Assembly (NCBI RefSeq): GCF_004217555.1
Contig: NZ_SHKW01000001.1
Coordinates: forward strand, 2,666,001 to 2,730,000
From: Edaphobacter modestus
Lineage (GTDB): Bacteria; Acidobacteriota; Terriglobia; Terriglobales; Acidobacteriaceae
DNA length: 64,000 nucleotides
Direction: 5' to 3'
The position numbers and the translations under genes were made by a program. The notes under the pieces were generated by a model. The model had not been told where the DNA came from. It searched no databases and was given only the letters and a program-made list of their open reading frames with translations. This document shows positions 35,244-43,977 of the stretch, piece by piece (the stretch's first letter is position 1; the number at the start of each line of letters is the position of its first letter).

Positions 35244-35771
35244 CTACTGCGCGGTGACGGTGACGGACTCGTCCGTGTTCTCCCACTTGACGTGCAGCTC
35301 GGTGGAGTTGCCGTGGGTGTTCTCAAAGGAGATGGACATCTTCTCCTGGGGAGTGGAGAGCTTCGCCGACTTCATCGGAATTCGCGCCACGTCCTGCGAC
35401 TGATCGTAGTTGGTTCCCCATTGGCCAGTCTGCTTGTTGACGATGAGCAGCCACTGGCTGGAGCCGGGAAGAGTGTAGAGGGTATAGGTTCCGGCGGGAA
35501 CCGGGGTTCCACCGACCTTCAGATCCGCTGCGGTGACAAAGGTCGTGGATTCGTTTGCTCCGGTGCGCCATACCTTGTCGTAGGGGACAAGCTCTCCCAT
35601 GATCTTGCGGCCACGCATGGAGGGCGCTCCGTACTTCACGGTTAGAGTTTTTCCATTGAGCGAGACGGTAGCGGTCTCAGAAGGGCTCGGAACCGCCTTT
35701 CCCATCTGGGCGAGGCTGGAGGTTGCCAGCAGAACGGTACAAGCGAAAGAAGCAAGGCTGCGAAGATTCAT
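35244..35771 (-). CDS. DUF2911 family secreted protein
   Basis: 175 residues. Signal peptide (about 1-21, ending SSLAQ) followed by a DUF2911 domain: VKYGAPSMRGRKIMGELVPYDKVWRTGANESTTF, PAGTYTLYTLPG, WLLIVNKQTGQWG and SISFENT. Function of the family is unknown; these proteins are exported and common in Bacteroidota and Acidobacteriota. Its stop lies 2 bases from the stop of the convergent 94-residue gene. Confidence 0.88.
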   Translation of the reverse strand: MNLRSLASFACTVLLATSSLAQMGKAVPSPSETATVSLNGKTLTVKYGAPSMRGRKIMGELVPYDKVWRTGANESTTFVTAADLKVGGTPVPAGTYTLYTLPGSSQWLLIVNKQTGQWGTNYDQSQDVARIPMKSAKLSTPQEKMSISFENTHGNSTELHVKWENTDESVTVTAQ

Positions 35772-35845
35772 AAGGTGTGTCTCTCTTTCGTATCGAGCTA
35801 TGGTGCTACTCTACGGCTCTACGATGCTGGACTGTCCGTAAGAAC

Positions 35846-35874
35846 CTGTCAATCGGTCGTGAACATGCTACGCT
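35846..35874 (+). promoter_or_regulatory. Promoter of tRNA-Arg
   Basis: CTGTCA (35846-35851) and TACGCT (35869-35874) are 17 bases apart, with the tRNA beginning 9 bases later. Moderate match to the sigma-70 consensus. Confidence 0.55.
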
Positions 35875-35882
35875 TAACCTAT

Positions 35883-35959
35883 GCGCCCGTAGCTCAGCTG
35901 GATAGAGCGGCAGCCTCCGAAGCTGTAGGTCAGAAGTTCGAATCTTCTCGGGCGCACCA
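35883..35959 (+). tRNA. tRNA-Arg (anticodon CCG)
   Basis: 77 bases including an encoded CCA. Cloverleaf: acceptor GCGCCCG / CGGGCGC, D arm GCTC / GAGC, anticodon stem GCAGC / GCTGT around loop CTCCGAA (anticodon CCG, reading CGG), and T arm AGAAG / CTTCT around TTCGAAT. All stems close. Confidence 0.97.
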
Positions 35960-36043
35960 TTTTTCTTACGTTCTTCGGCCTGGCTTTCTCAGAAACAGCA
36001 GGAGGAGCGAGCGGTAATTTACACGGCTGCAATTTCTTACAAA

Positions 36044-36082
36044 AACAGAAGAGGCCCGGTTTGCACCGGGCCTCTTCTGTTT
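36044..36082. terminator. Bidirectional terminator between tRNA-Arg and Oar-like gene
   Basis: Long perfect stem: AACAGAAGAGGCCCGGT with ACCGGGCCTCTTCTGTT around TTGC, flanked by A-rich and T-rich ends. It suits termination of the minus-strand Oar-like gene 12 bases away and of the tRNA transcript. Confidence 0.88.
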
Positions 36083-36094
36083 GAAGGATTGAAG

Positions 36095-39000
36095 TTAGAA
36101 GAAGAGCTTTGCCGCGAACTGTAGCTGGCGCGGACCGTACAGAACGCCTGTCGTCTGGGTTGGGGTTCCAAACTGCGTCGCCGTGTAGGGCTGGATACGC
36201 TGGTTGCCTCCGGTAGCGAGAGGCGCGGCGAAGGAGTACGCCAGGTTGTTTACGCCGAGGACCTGACGCTTGTTGACGGCATTGAAGGCCTCCATCAACA
36301 ACTGAAACTTGATTGACTCGTGGATGGGGAAGTCTCGCGAGATGCGCGCATCGAGGTTCCGAACGCCGCCGTAGACATAGGCATTACGAGGTACAAATGG
36401 CGCGCGACCAAAGGCGGAACCAGGCGAGTTGTTCAGGTTGACTCCCATGCCCGTTGCAGTACCGTCAAGACCACCGGTGGGATTGTTGGACATAAACGCG
36501 GTCAGGGGAGTTCCTGACTGGGCGGTGAAGGTTCCCGAGAGCATCCATCCGTTCACGATCGTTCGAGCGTACCTGGAGGGCAGGGTGAAGTTCGAGGTTG
36601 CGATGAGGCTTCCTACGAAGCGGGATCGCATGTCGAGATCGGACCTGGAGTACTCGCGGGTCAGGTTGATGCCGCTGGGGTAGTTGTTCTTGAGGTTGAA
36701 GGGGTCGAGGAGAACGTTGGTTCCGTTGAAGGTTCCATTGACTCCCGAGACCTGGCTGTTGTCCATCGCCTTGGACCAGGTGTAGTTGACGAGGAGCTCC
36801 ACGTTGTGGCTCATGGGCTTGCGGATGGTGACCGCGAGCGCGTGATACCAGGAGTTGAGGCCGCTGAAACCAGCAAGGATGCTGCCGTCGTTCGGCGAGG
36901 GGCGAGGAGAGCTCACAGGCGAGAACGGCACCGTGACCTGCTGGGTGAGCACATTGGAGGAGTTATAGACGTCGTAGGTCCGGGTGGTTGTAGGCGCGGG
37001 CTGGTTGACGTCGATGAAGTAAGGAAGACGAAGACCGCGGGTGCCGACGTAGGAGAGGGAGAGCGAGGAGTGCAGCGGCAGCTCCTGCTCGACTCCAAGA
37101 TCCATCGAGTGGGTGAAGGGATTGGAGAAGTCGGGGCTGAGACCGCGGAAGGAGATGGTGGGCAGCGCCGCGTTCCCGAGTCCGACGGCCTGCGGCGTGG
37201 CTGCTCCGGCAAAGGGAGCGGCAAGCGCGGGGCCGGGGGGAGTGAAGAGCACGTTGGGAGCTGCAGGTGCACCGGGAGCGGTGGGGCTGGCGAAGTTGTA
37301 CTGCTGCTGGAAGACACCGTTCTCTACGCGAAGGGCGTAGAAGGTGGAGTTCGAGGTAAGGCCGTAGAACATGCCGTACCCGCCGCGGAAGACGGTTCCG
37401 GGCTGCGGCGACCAGGAGAAACCTACGCGCGGCTGGATCATCTTGTAGTTGATGTTGATGGTGTCGGTATAGTACTTCCCGAGCGGGCTGGGCTGGCCAT
37501 TCGCGCTGGTGATGTAGGGCCGGGGCGGCTGAGGGACGAGCTGCGTGTCGTAACGAACGCCCGCTGTCAGAGTAAAGGAGGGAAGGACCTTCCAGCTGTC
37601 TTCCGCGAAGACGGAGAGATCCTTGTTCCAGAAGTCGTCGCTGCCGGGAACCGTGCTGATCAGATCGGCAACCTGAGTGAAGTTGTTGTAGTGACGAGCT
37701 CCGTTGAGGCCGTAGACGTCCTGCACCCAGTTGGCGAAGGCTCCATAGGGAGTACCGGAGTAGGTGTAGTTGCCATTGCCCTGGAAGAGGTTGGCGATGT
37801 AGTCGTGGATGAAGTTGAGGTCGACACCGGCCTTGAGGGAGTGTCTTCCTCGGGTGGTCGAGTACACGTCGAAGACCTGCCAGCGATGCTCATCAGGAAA
37901 GGCGGGCCGGGGAAGCGCGAGGTTTCCGCCATAGGAGAAGAGGCCCGAGATGGAGGTTGCGGGGCCAGGCGCGTTGGAGCCGGTGGTCTCGAGGTCGCGC
38001 GACCACTGGAAGTGAAGCGCGTTGGCGGAGTTTGCGCTTACGACAGACTCCCAGTTCGCAACAAGGAAACGCTCGTGGAAGTCGTTACGGCCATTGGAAG
38101 TGTTGGAGTCGTTGTTGCGGGTGCTGTCGGTGCGGTAGCCGTTGGGCAGCTTGAAGTTCTGCCAGTTGAAGCTGGCGGAGAGGTGGTTTTTGTCGTTGAG
38201 CTGGTAGTCGAGGCGCGGGAAGAAGATGTCCTGCGTGGTATTGCGGGGAAAGGCCGTGAGGCTTCCGATGATGTACTGCGCGGCGGCATTGCACTGCGCG
38301 AGGCTCACGCCCGCGGGGCAGGTCGTAACCGGGGTCTGGACACCACTGACGTTGGCAACGTAGGTGTTGTTGCCGTATCGGGTAATGTCGGCAGCGGATA
38401 CGGACGAGGTGAAGAGGATGGGATTCACCTTGCGAAAGCCATCGTAGGTGAAGAAGTAGAAGAGCTTGTCCTTGATGATGGGACCGCCGACCGAACCGCC
38501 GAACTGCTGCTGCTGATGAACCGTGGGCTGCAGAAGGAAGGGCTGGTTGTTGAGGCGGCCCGTGTACTTCGCGAAGGGATCCAGAGCGTTCAGCGAGGGG
38601 TAGCGAAGATAGTAGAAGAGATCGCCGTGCGTGGTGTTGGTACCGGACTTGGTGATGGCGTTGATCTGTCCGCCGGCGGCCTGCCCGAACTCAGCCGAGT
38701 AGCCGGAGGCGGAGGACTGGAACTCCTTGATGGAGTCCTGCGAGAAGACGTAGGGGGCTCCGAGCGAGCGTCCGCGGGCTTCGGAGAAGAAGGCCTGCTG
38801 GTTGTTGGTCCCGTCTACAAGGTTCGTGTTGTAGAGACCGGAGATGCCGCGGTAGGAGATGAGTCCGGTGTTGCCGTCGGGTACGACGTTGGGAGTAAGC
38901 AGAACGAAGTTATCCCAGCGGCGGCCGTTGACCGGCAGGTTGGACACGAGCTGGGCTCCGACGGTCTGGGAGACTTCGGACTTCTCGGTATCGATGAGCG

Positions 39001-39394
39001 GAGAGGCGTCGGTGACAGTGATCTCAGAGGAGGCCTGGGCTGCGGGAAGCGCGGCGTCCACCGAAAGGGTCTGTCCGACTGTGAGGATGAGGTTCTTGCG
39101 GTCGACCTTTCCGAAGCCTGGGCCGGAGAAGATGATCTCGTAGTTTCCCGGCTGCAGGAAGGCCGATGTGAAGTCTCCGTTGCCACCGGCGGTGAGCGTA
39201 CGTGTCGCACCGGTGTCACTATTCATAATGACGATGGTCGCGCCCGGAACGGCGGCTCCGCTGGAGTCTGTCACCGTTCCCGTAATGTTTCCGACGGCTG
39301 AGGTCTGCGCGGCGGCAGGCAACGCGGCCGAGACGGCAAAAACGGCCGCAGCGGCAAGGGTAAGAAGACGCTTACACGCGGGGGGATAGCTCAT
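36095..39394 (-). CDS. Oar-like TonB-dependent outer-membrane protein with carboxypeptidase-regulatory-like domain
   Basis: 1099 residues from ATG 39394, with AAGGAG 10 bases upstream. Signal peptide ending LPAAAQ; then a carboxypeptidase regulatory-like domain (about 35-115, GNITGTVTDSSGAAVPGATIVI); then a plug-like region (about 120-260, with SQTVGAQLVSNLPVNGRRWDNF and FGQAAGGQINAITKSGTN); then a long beta-barrel to the final strand LQFAAKLFF. This is the Oar/SusC-like type abundant in acidobacteria, presumed to take up large or carbohydrate substrates with TonB energy. The substrate is not inferable. An AT-rich stretch at about 39500-39530 is a plausible promoter. Confidence 0.9.
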   Translation of the reverse strand: MSYPPACKRLLTLAAAAVFAVSAALPAAAQTSAVGNITGTVTDSSGAAVPGATIVIMNSDTGATRTLTAGGNGDFTSAFLQPGNYEIIFSGPGFGKVDRKNLILTVGQTLSVDAALPAAQASSEITVTDASPLIDTEKSEVSQTVGAQLVSNLPVNGRRWDNFVLLTPNVVPDGNTGLISYRGISGLYNTNLVDGTNNQQAFFSEARGRSLGAPYVFSQDSIKEFQSSASGYSAEFGQAAGGQINAITKSGTNTTHGDLFYYLRYPSLNALDPFAKYTGRLNNQPFLLQPTVHQQQQFGGSVGGPIIKDKLFYFFTYDGFRKVNPILFTSSVSAADITRYGNNTYVANVSGVQTPVTTCPAGVSLAQCNAAAQYIIGSLTAFPRNTTQDIFFPRLDYQLNDKNHLSASFNWQNFKLPNGYRTDSTRNNDSNTSNGRNDFHERFLVANWESVVSANSANALHFQWSRDLETTGSNAPGPATSISGLFSYGGNLALPRPAFPDEHRWQVFDVYSTTRGRHSLKAGVDLNFIHDYIANLFQGNGNYTYSGTPYGAFANWVQDVYGLNGARHYNNFTQVADLISTVPGSDDFWNKDLSVFAEDSWKVLPSFTLTAGVRYDTQLVPQPPRPYITSANGQPSPLGKYYTDTININYKMIQPRVGFSWSPQPGTVFRGGYGMFYGLTSNSTFYALRVENGVFQQQYNFASPTAPGAPAAPNVLFTPPGPALAAPFAGAATPQAVGLGNAALPTISFRGLSPDFSNPFTHSMDLGVEQELPLHSSLSLSYVGTRGLRLPYFIDVNQPAPTTTRTYDVYNSSNVLTQQVTVPFSPVSSPRPSPNDGSILAGFSGLNSWYHALAVTIRKPMSHNVELLVNYTWSKAMDNSQVSGVNGTFNGTNVLLDPFNLKNNYPSGINLTREYSRSDLDMRSRFVGSLIATSNFTLPSRYARTIVNGWMLSGTFTAQSGTPLTAFMSNNPTGGLDGTATGMGVNLNNSPGSAFGRAPFVPRNAYVYGGVRNLDARISRDFPIHESIKFQLLMEAFNAVNKRQVLGVNNLAYSFAAPLATGGNQRIQPYTATQFGTPTQTTGVLYGPRQLQFAAKLFF

Positions 39395-39658
39395 GGGATA
39401 CTGGCTCCTTGAAGACGACACCGGCGAAGGACGGTGTGTTAAAAAAATCTGCCTCTGCCGAATGGCTGTAAAATCCGCCGAAGTTCCGGTTCAGGTAAGG
39501 CTTAAAGTTTAAAACTTGTAATACTTCTACGGTCAGGCCTGACGTGGTCGGCTGTCAAGGGCAGAGACCGCGGACTCCTCAAAAAATTGGGCCTTTTGCG
39601 GGGGGCAGGACACGGGACCTTCGAAACGATCCCGATCTATCGCTAACCGGACGAATCG

Positions 39659-40072
39659 TTAGTGCAGCGTGTCCGGGATGGTCGCGTAGCGGATAAGGAT
39701 TTCGAAGGGAACGACCGCGAGTGTGGCCTCGTGAGTAGCCTCAAGCACGATAGGGCACCCTGCTCCGGCCTGCTCGACCTCTAGCCAGCGCGCCGCGCAG
39801 ACGCACCAGCGGTCACCAGGCTTTAGCCCGGCAAAACCAAACTGTGGCATGGGCGTGCTGAGATCATTGCCGAGGAGTTTCGAGACGCGGAGGAATTCCT
39901 CGTTCACTATGCAGCAGATGGTATGGACACCAAGGTCGTCAGGCCCCGTCTCGCAGCAACCGGTTCGATAAAAGCCGGTCATCGGTTCGCAACCACAGGT
40001 GTCGAGGGGCTGTCCGAGGACATTTTTGCCTCGGGCTTTAACGCGTTCCTTGATGTCTTCGGTGCCGGGCAT
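39659..40072 (-). CDS. DUF2237 family protein
   Basis: 137 residues. The sequence is Cys-rich: NVLGQPLDTCGCEPMTGFYR, GCCETGPDDLGVHTICC, FLRVSKLLGNDLSTPMPQFGF, and GLKPGDRWCVCAARWLE. This matches DUF2237 throughout. Function unknown; no signal peptide. The conserved Cys residues could bind a metal. Upstream 40073-40246 separates it from a divergent oxidoreductase gene. Confidence 0.9.
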   Translation of the reverse strand: MPGTEDIKERVKARGKNVLGQPLDTCGCEPMTGFYRTGCCETGPDDLGVHTICCIVNEEFLRVSKLLGNDLSTPMPQFGFAGLKPGDRWCVCAARWLEVEQAGAGCPIVLEATHEATLAVVPFEILIRYATIPDTLH

Positions 40073-40246
40073 GGGAGAGATCTACTCTGAACTGGATTGC
40101 TCCGGGAAATTGTTTCCGGCTGCAATCAAAGTATCCCATGTTTGCCGGATCGGAGCGAGTGGAGGAAAGGGGCTGCCAGGGATGAAGCCATAGATGCATG
40201 GGACAAAAGACACAGTTTGAGACGCAGATTCGTTAGGCTAGGGTAA

Positions 40247-41353
40247 ATGACGGACTTAAGGAAGTTACGGGTTGGGATCGTCGGCTGCGGAAAGATCGCA
40301 GATGGACATGCCGAGGTGGTCAAGCATCTGGAGGGAGCAGAGCTGGTGGCGGTCTGCGACCGCGAGTCTTTGCTGGCCGAACAGCTGGCGGTGCGATTTG
40401 GCGCACCTGCATGGTATGGCGATATGGGCGAGATGCTGGCTCGAGAGAGACTCGACGTCGTGCACATTACGACACCGCCGGCGGTGCATCTTCCGTTGAC
40501 CCGGCAGTGCGTTGCGGCGGGGGCGCATGTGTTTCTGGAGAAGCCTCTGGCGTTGACGACACCGGAGGCACGGGAGCTGATCGATGTCGTAGTTGCCGCC
40601 GGACGACAGATGACCATCAATTACTGGCCAAACTTCGATCCGCCTGCGATGCAGTTCAAGCAGATGCTCGCAGACGGGGTTGTGGGTGAGCCTGTCCATG
40701 TAGAGGCGTTTATCGGCTACGACCTGGCCGGATCCTATGGTCAGGCGCTGATGAGCGATGCCGGGCACTGGGTGCATCGGCTTCCCGGCAAGCTCTTCCA
40801 GAACATGATGGATCACATCTTCAATCGCATCGTTCCACTGTTTCCGGAGGGGGAGCCTGAGGTTCATGCGTTCGCGTACAAGCGGCGCGAAGGGATTCGG
40901 AATGACGGCACCGATGCTCTGCTCGATGAGCTGCGGGTATTTCTGCGCGGGGGAAGCGTGTCGGCGTATGGAAGCCTGTGCTCGCATGCGCGTCCTGTGG
41001 CGAACACGCTGAAGGTGTATGGAACGAAGGCGACGGTAGAGGTGGACTTCAACAATCGCACGGTCGTCTCAACCGCCTCGCAACGATATCCGAGCGCGTT
41101 GGGGCGGCTCGCTCCCCCGCTGCAGATGGCGGGAAGATACCTGGCGGAGACGAAGAAGAATGTCGGCCAGTTCCGGAGGAACGAGTTTCATTTCTTTGCC
41201 GGGATGTCGAAGCTGTTGGAGCTGTTCTATGCGGGAATCCGCACGGGCGGAGCTCCTCCGATTCCCTACTCCGAGATTCTGCGCGTGTCCGAGGTGATGG
41301 ATCGGGTGATCGAACAGGTGTATCCGGCGACGATTGCAGGAGGCGCACGATGA
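40247..41353 (+). CDS. Gfo/Idh/MocA-family oxidoreductase
   Basis: 368 residues. Rossmann fold at the N-terminus (RVGIVGCGKIADGHAEV), then VVHITTPPAVHLPLT and the hallmark EKPLALTTPEA. The C-terminal half is the family's substrate-binding sheet (about 125-368). Members oxidise or reduce sugars and cyclitols with NAD(P). It overlaps the following epimerase/dehydratase-like gene by four bases (ATGA at 41350), so both probably act in one pathway, perhaps on nucleotide-linked or glycan sugars (inference). Confidence 0.88.
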   Translation: MTDLRKLRVGIVGCGKIADGHAEVVKHLEGAELVAVCDRESLLAEQLAVRFGAPAWYGDMGEMLARERLDVVHITTPPAVHLPLTRQCVAAGAHVFLEKPLALTTPEARELIDVVVAAGRQMTINYWPNFDPPAMQFKQMLADGVVGEPVHVEAFIGYDLAGSYGQALMSDAGHWVHRLPGKLFQNMMDHIFNRIVPLFPEGEPEVHAFAYKRREGIRNDGTDALLDELRVFLRGGSVSAYGSLCSHARPVANTLKVYGTKATVEVDFNNRTVVSTASQRYPSALGRLAPPLQMAGRYLAETKKNVGQFRRNEFHFFAGMSKLLELFYAGIRTGGAPPIPYSEILRVSEVMDRVIEQVYPATIAGGAR

Positions 41354-42369
41354 AGATTCTTGTAACCGGCGCCGGCGGATTTCTGGGAAAGGCGATCGTC
41401 GATCGACTGCTGGCGCATGGCCAGACCGATCTGAGATGCATGCTGCGCGACACGTCGAAGGCACGTGGGCTCGAGGCAATCGCTGCTCGTTACCCTCAGG
41501 CGAAGCTCGAATTTGTCACCGCGAACCTGCGCAACCTGGTCGAAATTGCCCCCGCCGTTGCGGGCTGCGAGATGGTGATCCATGCGGCGGCGGCGCTCAA
41601 GGGATCGCCAGCCGAGATGTTCATGGACTCGGTCGTCGCCTCGCGCAATCTGCTGGAGTCGGTGGTCAACGAGCTGAGGCCGATCCGGGTGGTGCTGGTG
41701 AGTTCGTTCGGAGTGATGGGAGTGGCCGAGCTGCCGCGCGGCGCGATGGTGGATGAGAACACACCGCTGGAACAGCACCCGGAACGACGCGACGTCTACG
41801 CGCACTCCAAGTGGAGGCAGGAGCAACTGTTCTGGGAGTACCGCGCAAAGTATGGCTTCGAGCTGGTGGTGCTGCGGCCAGGCGTAATCTATGGACCGGG
41901 AGGAGGGCACTTCTCCACCCGCGTGGGCTTGAACCTCTTCGGGAGGTTTCTGCACTTGGGAGGGAACAATGTGCTTCCTCTCACATACGTGGACAACTGC
42001 GCGGAGGCGATCGCGGTTGCGGCGCTCTCTGGTTCGGACGGCGAGGTCTACAACGTGGTGGACGATGATCTCGTCACGTCGAAGCAGTATCTCGCTGCGT
42101 ATAAGAAGCACGTCAGGAAGGTGCGGTCGGTGCCGGTTCCCTACTTCGCGCTGATGTGGGGATCGAAGATGGTAGAGCGCTACAGTGAACGGTCGAAGGG
42201 GCAGCTTCCCGCCATCTTCACACCGTACAAGACGCGGGCGATGTGGGCTGGCAACCAGTTCAGCAATGCGAAGCTGAAGAGCATTGGTTGGCGGCCGCTG
42301 ATCTCGACGCGTGAGGGGATGGAGCAGGCGTTCGCGGCGTTTCGCACGCAGCCGGAGAAGGCGAAGTAA
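41350..42369 (+). CDS. NAD-dependent epimerase/dehydratase (extended SDR) family protein
   Basis: 339 residues. N-terminal GAGGFLGKAIVDRLL binds the dinucleotide; VIHAAAALKG, VLVSSFGVMG and Y-x3-K in VYAHSKWRQEQ give the SDR catalytic Ser/Tyr/Lys set; VLRPGVIYGPGGGHF and YVDNCAEAI are typical of extended SDRs. The substrate could be a nucleotide sugar or a steroid-like alcohol; context favours the former weakly. It starts inside the stop of the Gfo/Idh/MocA gene. Confidence 0.85.
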   Translation: MKILVTGAGGFLGKAIVDRLLAHGQTDLRCMLRDTSKARGLEAIAARYPQAKLEFVTANLRNLVEIAPAVAGCEMVIHAAAALKGSPAEMFMDSVVASRNLLESVVNELRPIRVVLVSSFGVMGVAELPRGAMVDENTPLEQHPERRDVYAHSKWRQEQLFWEYRAKYGFELVVLRPGVIYGPGGGHFSTRVGLNLFGRFLHLGGNNVLPLTYVDNCAEAIAVAALSGSDGEVYNVVDDDLVTSKQYLAAYKKHVRKVRSVPVPYFALMWGSKMVERYSERSKGQLPAIFTPYKTRAMWAGNQFSNAKLKSIGWRPLISTREGMEQAFAAFRTQPEKAK

Positions 42370-42392
42370 GATTCGAGGCGGTTGCGCTGCGC

Positions 42393-42442
42393 GGGAATAC
42401 CCACCTTTGCGACGATGAAACCGTCGGGAAGGTGGGCATTCC
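42393..42442. terminator. Long hairpin between convergent genes (terminator or dispersed repeat)
   Basis: GGAATACCCACCTT (42393-42406) pairs with AAGGTGGGCATTCC (42429-42442) apart from one A-C position, and CGACG/CGTCG extends the stem inside. It lies between the SDR gene and convergent rocD. It also resembles the repeat at 20341-20389. Confidence 0.65.
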
Positions 42443-42472
42443 GCAGTTCACGGTAAAGAAAAGCCTGTGCCG

Positions 42473-43717
42473 TTACCGGGCTTCGAGGACTGCCTTGATG
42501 CGGTCGCAGGCCCAGAGCAGGTCCTCGCGCTCGATGGTCAGAGGCGGAGCGAGACGAATGACGTTGTCGTGGGTCTCCTTGCAGAGCAAGCCCTCGCGCA
42601 TAAGCGCCTCGCAGACGGGGCGTGCGGGACCATTGAGCTCGACCGCAACCCAGAGGCCGCGGCCGCGAACCTCGCGGATCTGCGGGCTGCGGATCTGGCG
42701 GACACGATCCAGCAGAAGTGCGCCCATCTCTGCGGAACGCTCGGAGAGCTTCTCTTCGACGATGACGCGCATGGCGGCTCTTGCGACCGCGCAGGCCATG
42801 GGGTTTCCGCCGAAGGTGCTGCCGTGGTCGCCCGGGTTAAGGACGCCGAGGATCTTGCGGGAGGCCAGCACGGCAGAGACGGGGTAGAAGCCTCCGGCGA
42901 GCGCCTTTCCGACGATCATGACATCGGGCGTGACGTCTTCGTGCTGGCAGGCGAAGAGCTTGCCGGTTCGGCCTAGACCGGACTGGATCTCGTCGGCGAT
43001 AAAGAGTACGTTGTTTTCGCGACAGATGGCCGCCGACTCGCGGAGGTAGCCGTCGGGCGGGAGGATGATGCCGGCCTCGCCCTGGACCGGTTCGACGAGG
43101 AAGGCTGCAGTATTGGGCGTGATCGCTTCGCGCAAAGCCGCGGCGTCTCCGAACGGAATGACCTTGAATCCCGGAAGGAAGGGGCCGAAGCCATCGCGGT
43201 ACTGCGGCTCGGTAGAGAAGCTGATGATGGAGATCGTGCGTCCGTGAAAGTTGTTGGCGCAGACGATGATCTCTGCCTTGCCCTCGGGAATCCCCTTGAC
43301 CTTGTGGCCCCACTTGCGCGCGACCTTCAGGGTGGATTCGACGGCCTCGGCTCCGGAGTTCATGGGAAGAACCATCTCCTGCCCGGTCAGCTCGGAGAGT
43401 TCCTTGCAGAAGAGGGGAAGCTGGTCGTTACGGAAGGCGCGGGAGGTAAGAGTGACGCGCTGGGCCTGCTCGAGCATGGCCGCGAGAATGCGAGGGTGGC
43501 AGTGACCCTGGTTGACGGCCGAGTAGGCGGCGAGAAAGTCGAGATAACGTCGGCCTTCGACGTCGTAGATCCAGACGCCGGAGGCACGGTGGACGACGAC
43601 GTCCAGAGGCTTGTAGTTGTGTGCGCCGTACTGGTCCTCGAGCGCGATTAGGCTGGAGGCAAGCTCGTGGTTTTTCGAATCGTCGATCACGTCGCGCTGG
43701 AGAACGGAGACAGCCAT
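42473..43717 (-). CDS. rocD: Ornithine aminotransferase
   Basis: 414 residues; PLP enzyme converting ornithine to glutamate semialdehyde. Begins near [23 protein letters not shown] as in OAT enzymes; [57 protein letters not shown], and the PLP Lys in [17 protein letters not shown] are all present. Length suits RocD. Acetylornithine aminotransferase is the closest alternative; the N-terminal YGAHNY segment favours RocD. No other arginine genes are adjacent. Confidence 0.92.
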   Translation of the reverse strand: MAVSVLQRDVIDDSKNHELASSLIALEDQYGAHNYKPLDVVVHRASGVWIYDVEGRRYLDFLAAYSAVNQGHCHPRILAAMLEQAQRVTLTSRAFRNDQLPLFCKELSELTGQEMVLPMNSGAEAVESTLKVARKWGHKVKGIPEGKAEIIVCANNFHGRTISIISFSTEPQYRDGFGPFLPGFKVIPFGDAAALREAITPNTAAFLVEPVQGEAGIILPPDGYLRESAAICRENNVLFIADEIQSGLGRTGKLFACQHEDVTPDVMIVGKALAGGFYPVSAVLASRKILGVLNPGDHGSTFGGNPMACAVARAAMRVIVEEKLSERSAEMGALLLDRVRQIRSPQIREVRGRGLWVAVELNGPARPVCEALMREGLLCKETHDNVIRLAPPLTIEREDLLWACDRIKAVLEAR

Positions 43718-43822
43718 ATGGATCGCCTTTGGTAAGGAGGCGTGATTGCCTTACCGGTCATTATTTCACGATGGTGGTGCTTTCGAAAGCTTCCCACAAG
43801 TGCGGACAGGGCTTCGTTTGCG

Positions 43823-43870
43823 GAAGTACGGGGCCTCTGATGATTCGTCCCGTCAGAGGCCCCGTACTTC
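43823..43870. terminator. 18-bp perfect hairpin upstream of rocD
   Basis: GAAGTACGGGGCCTCTGA (43823-43840) and TCAGAGGCCCCGTACTTC (43853-43870) pair fully around a 12-base loop. It lies downstream of the ABC-F gene on the minus strand, so it could end that transcript, though no long T run follows on that strand. Confidence 0.6.
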
Positions 43871-43886
43871 TTGTGCGATTTGTTTC

Positions 43887-43977
43887 CTTCGCGGCCATGG
43901 CCAGCTGCTGCTGGTATTCCTGACGCAGAGCGCGGTTCGTTACTTCGCGGCCATGGCCAGCTGCTGCTGGTATTCCT
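43887..43977. repeat. 35-bp direct duplication of the ABC-F gene end
   Basis: The 35 bases at 43943-43977, which encode the ABC-F C-terminus (EEYQQQLAMAAK side), recur exactly at 43887-43921, 56 bases away and beyond the stop codon. The unit begins CTTCGCGGCCATGGCCAGCT. Confidence 0.9.

Noticed and set aside
36806..39301. 831-codon plus-strand open frame opposite the Oar-like gene
   Set aside because: Its Val/Gly/Glu-rich product is the complement of the barrel gene's codons; no start signal or domain supports it.
43718..43939. Insertion sequence remnant around the hairpin and duplication
   Set aside because: No transposase fragment or flanking target duplication is visible; the duplicated 35 bases come from the ABC-F gene itself.
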